A stretch of DNA of 64,000 nt from Terribium retamae (GTDB lineage: Bacteria; Pseudomonadota; Alphaproteobacteria; Rhizobiales; Rhizobiaceae): NCBI RefSeq assembly GCF_022347545.1, contig NZ_JAKREW010000001.1:434001-498000 (forward strand), written 5' to 3'. Both the position numbers and the translations under genes were made by a program. Shown here piece after piece: positions 63,603 through 64,000 of the stretch. Numbering within the stretch: position 1 is the stretch's first letter; every line of letters starts with the position of its first letter. The notes under the pieces are model-generated. The model worked only from the letters and a program-made list of their open reading frames with translations. It ran no database searches and had not been told where the DNA came from.

Positions 63603-64000
63603 CTAGTGAATGCTTTCCCTATGCGTGCAAGCCTCACGCTCCATCTGGAGCGTGGTGTGGTGAAGATCGTATTTCTCACGCAGCATGGTCTCTACGTCCA
63701 GGCGCACGGTCTCTGCATCTGCCCCCTCATCCAGCACCGCATGCGCGCTCAGTGATGGCTTGCTCTGCGTGATCGCCCACAAATGCAGGTCGTGCACGGA
63801 GGCTATACCCGGAACGCCCTTGATGGCAGCTTCGACCTCCGTCAGTTTCATACCGGGAGGCACGCCCTCGAGCAGAATACTGATGCACTCCTTGAGCAGC
63901 AGCCAGGTTCGGGGAAACACCATGAAGCCGATGCCTACCGCAATCAACGAATCCACCCATTGCCAACCCGTGAGATAAATAATCACCGCGCCGGTGATGA
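63603..64000 (-). CDS. Cation diffusion facilitator transporter (N terminus outside window)
   Basis: C-terminal 131 residues of a CDF family metal efflux protein, cut by the right edge. Visible are the last two helices (VIIYLTGWQWVDSLIAVGIGFMVFP) with a Asp in the metal-site helix, and the cytoplasmic domain (LLLEGVPPGMKLTEVEAAIKGVPGI, HDLHLWAITQSKPSLSAHAV) which carries the His ligands. The C-terminal end reads HHTTLQMEREACTH, typical of Zn/Co/Cd exporters of the CzcD branch. Converges with the SixA-like gene. Confidence 0.9.
   Translation of the reverse strand, partial: ITGAVIIYLTGWQWVDSLIAVGIGFMVFPRTWLLLKECISILLEGVPPGMKLTEVEAAIKGVPGIASVHDLHLWAITQSKPSLSAHAVLDEGADAETVRLDVETMLREKYDLHHTTLQMEREACTHRESIH

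Noticed and set aside
1-64000. CRISPR arrays, prophage or insertion sequences
   Set aside because: No regularly spaced direct repeats, transposase or phage structural genes were seen on either strand.

Overview
The window is a dense, roughly 60% GC stretch of housekeeping chromosome from an alphaproteobacterium. Gene order and protein content (gltX-gltA beside the lpx/bamA block, HdaA, EipB, DUF1489, DUF6105, clpS beside clpA with a phasin gene, GatCAB genes, pyrB-pyrC-plsY-dprA) point to the Hyphomicrobiales (Rhizobiales), most like Phyllobacteriaceae such as Mesorhizobium or Aquamicrobium. No name can be fixed from sequence reading alone. There is no prophage, insertion sequence, CRISPR array or rRNA operon. 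Two tRNA genes (Arg-TCT and Pro-TGG) are present.

Layout. 1-5.1 kb: start of comEC (runs off the left edge), gltX, gltA and a DoxX-family gene, with two clear terminators. 5.2-16.5 kb: one long minus-strand envelope block reading pyrH-frr-uppS-cdsA-rseP-bamA-lpxD-fabZ-lpxA-lpxI-lpxB, many genes overlapping by 4-26 bases; it makes lipid A, inserts outer-membrane proteins, and makes CDP-diacylglycerol and undecaprenyl diphosphate. 16.6-20.2 kb: an aldo-keto reductase, a SnoaL-like protein, a frameshifted SDR and a divergent LysR regulator sit between pyrH and tsf, breaking the usual rpsB-tsf-pyrH-frr string. 20.2-22.3 kb: tsf and rpsB with a good promoter and an intercistronic hairpin. 22.2-29.8 kb: accessory metabolic and membrane genes (frameshifted LysE exporter, DUF4031, EipB, RidA, glycerophosphodiesterase, FemAB-like/DUF482, SMR, HIT, PAP2, AzlCD).

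30-45 kb: clpA/clpS, a phasin, a D,D-carboxypeptidase with a SPOR domain, a membrane J-domain protein, DUF1489, serine dehydratase, DUF599, a YdcF-like protein, gatA/gatC (gatB is not in the window), a UPF0173 hydrolase, ruvX, DUF6105 and an AidB-like acyl-CoA dehydrogenase. 45.3-49.3 kb: pyrB-pyrC-plsY-dprA, where the pyrC product lacks the metal-binding residues of dihydroorotase and is probably a structural partner of PyrB. 49.4-52.2 kb: a patch of small genes and the two tRNAs, including a 71-codon gene with its own strong ribosome site and terminator, a lipocalin, an NDUFS4-like complex I protein, and a GRDP-like membrane protein with a Cys/Gly-rich tail.

52.2-58.5 kb: one operon of a GntR/FadR regulator, a cystathionine beta-lyase-like PLP enzyme and a complete CUT1-type ABC importer; this is the most system-like accessory unit in the window. 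58.5-64 kb: hdaA, a PerM/AI-2E-type permease and a CDP-alcohol phosphatidyltransferase on the minus strand, then purM-purN and a SixA-like phosphatase on the plus strand, and a CDF transporter gene cut by the right edge.

The points most worth a second look are the islet inside the translation operon, the apparent loss of catalytic residues in PyrC, the GntR-PLP-ABC operon, a 28-residue insertion in GatA, the promoter architecture in front of the GRDP-like gene, and two frameshifts 4 kb apart that could be real decay or sequencing error.
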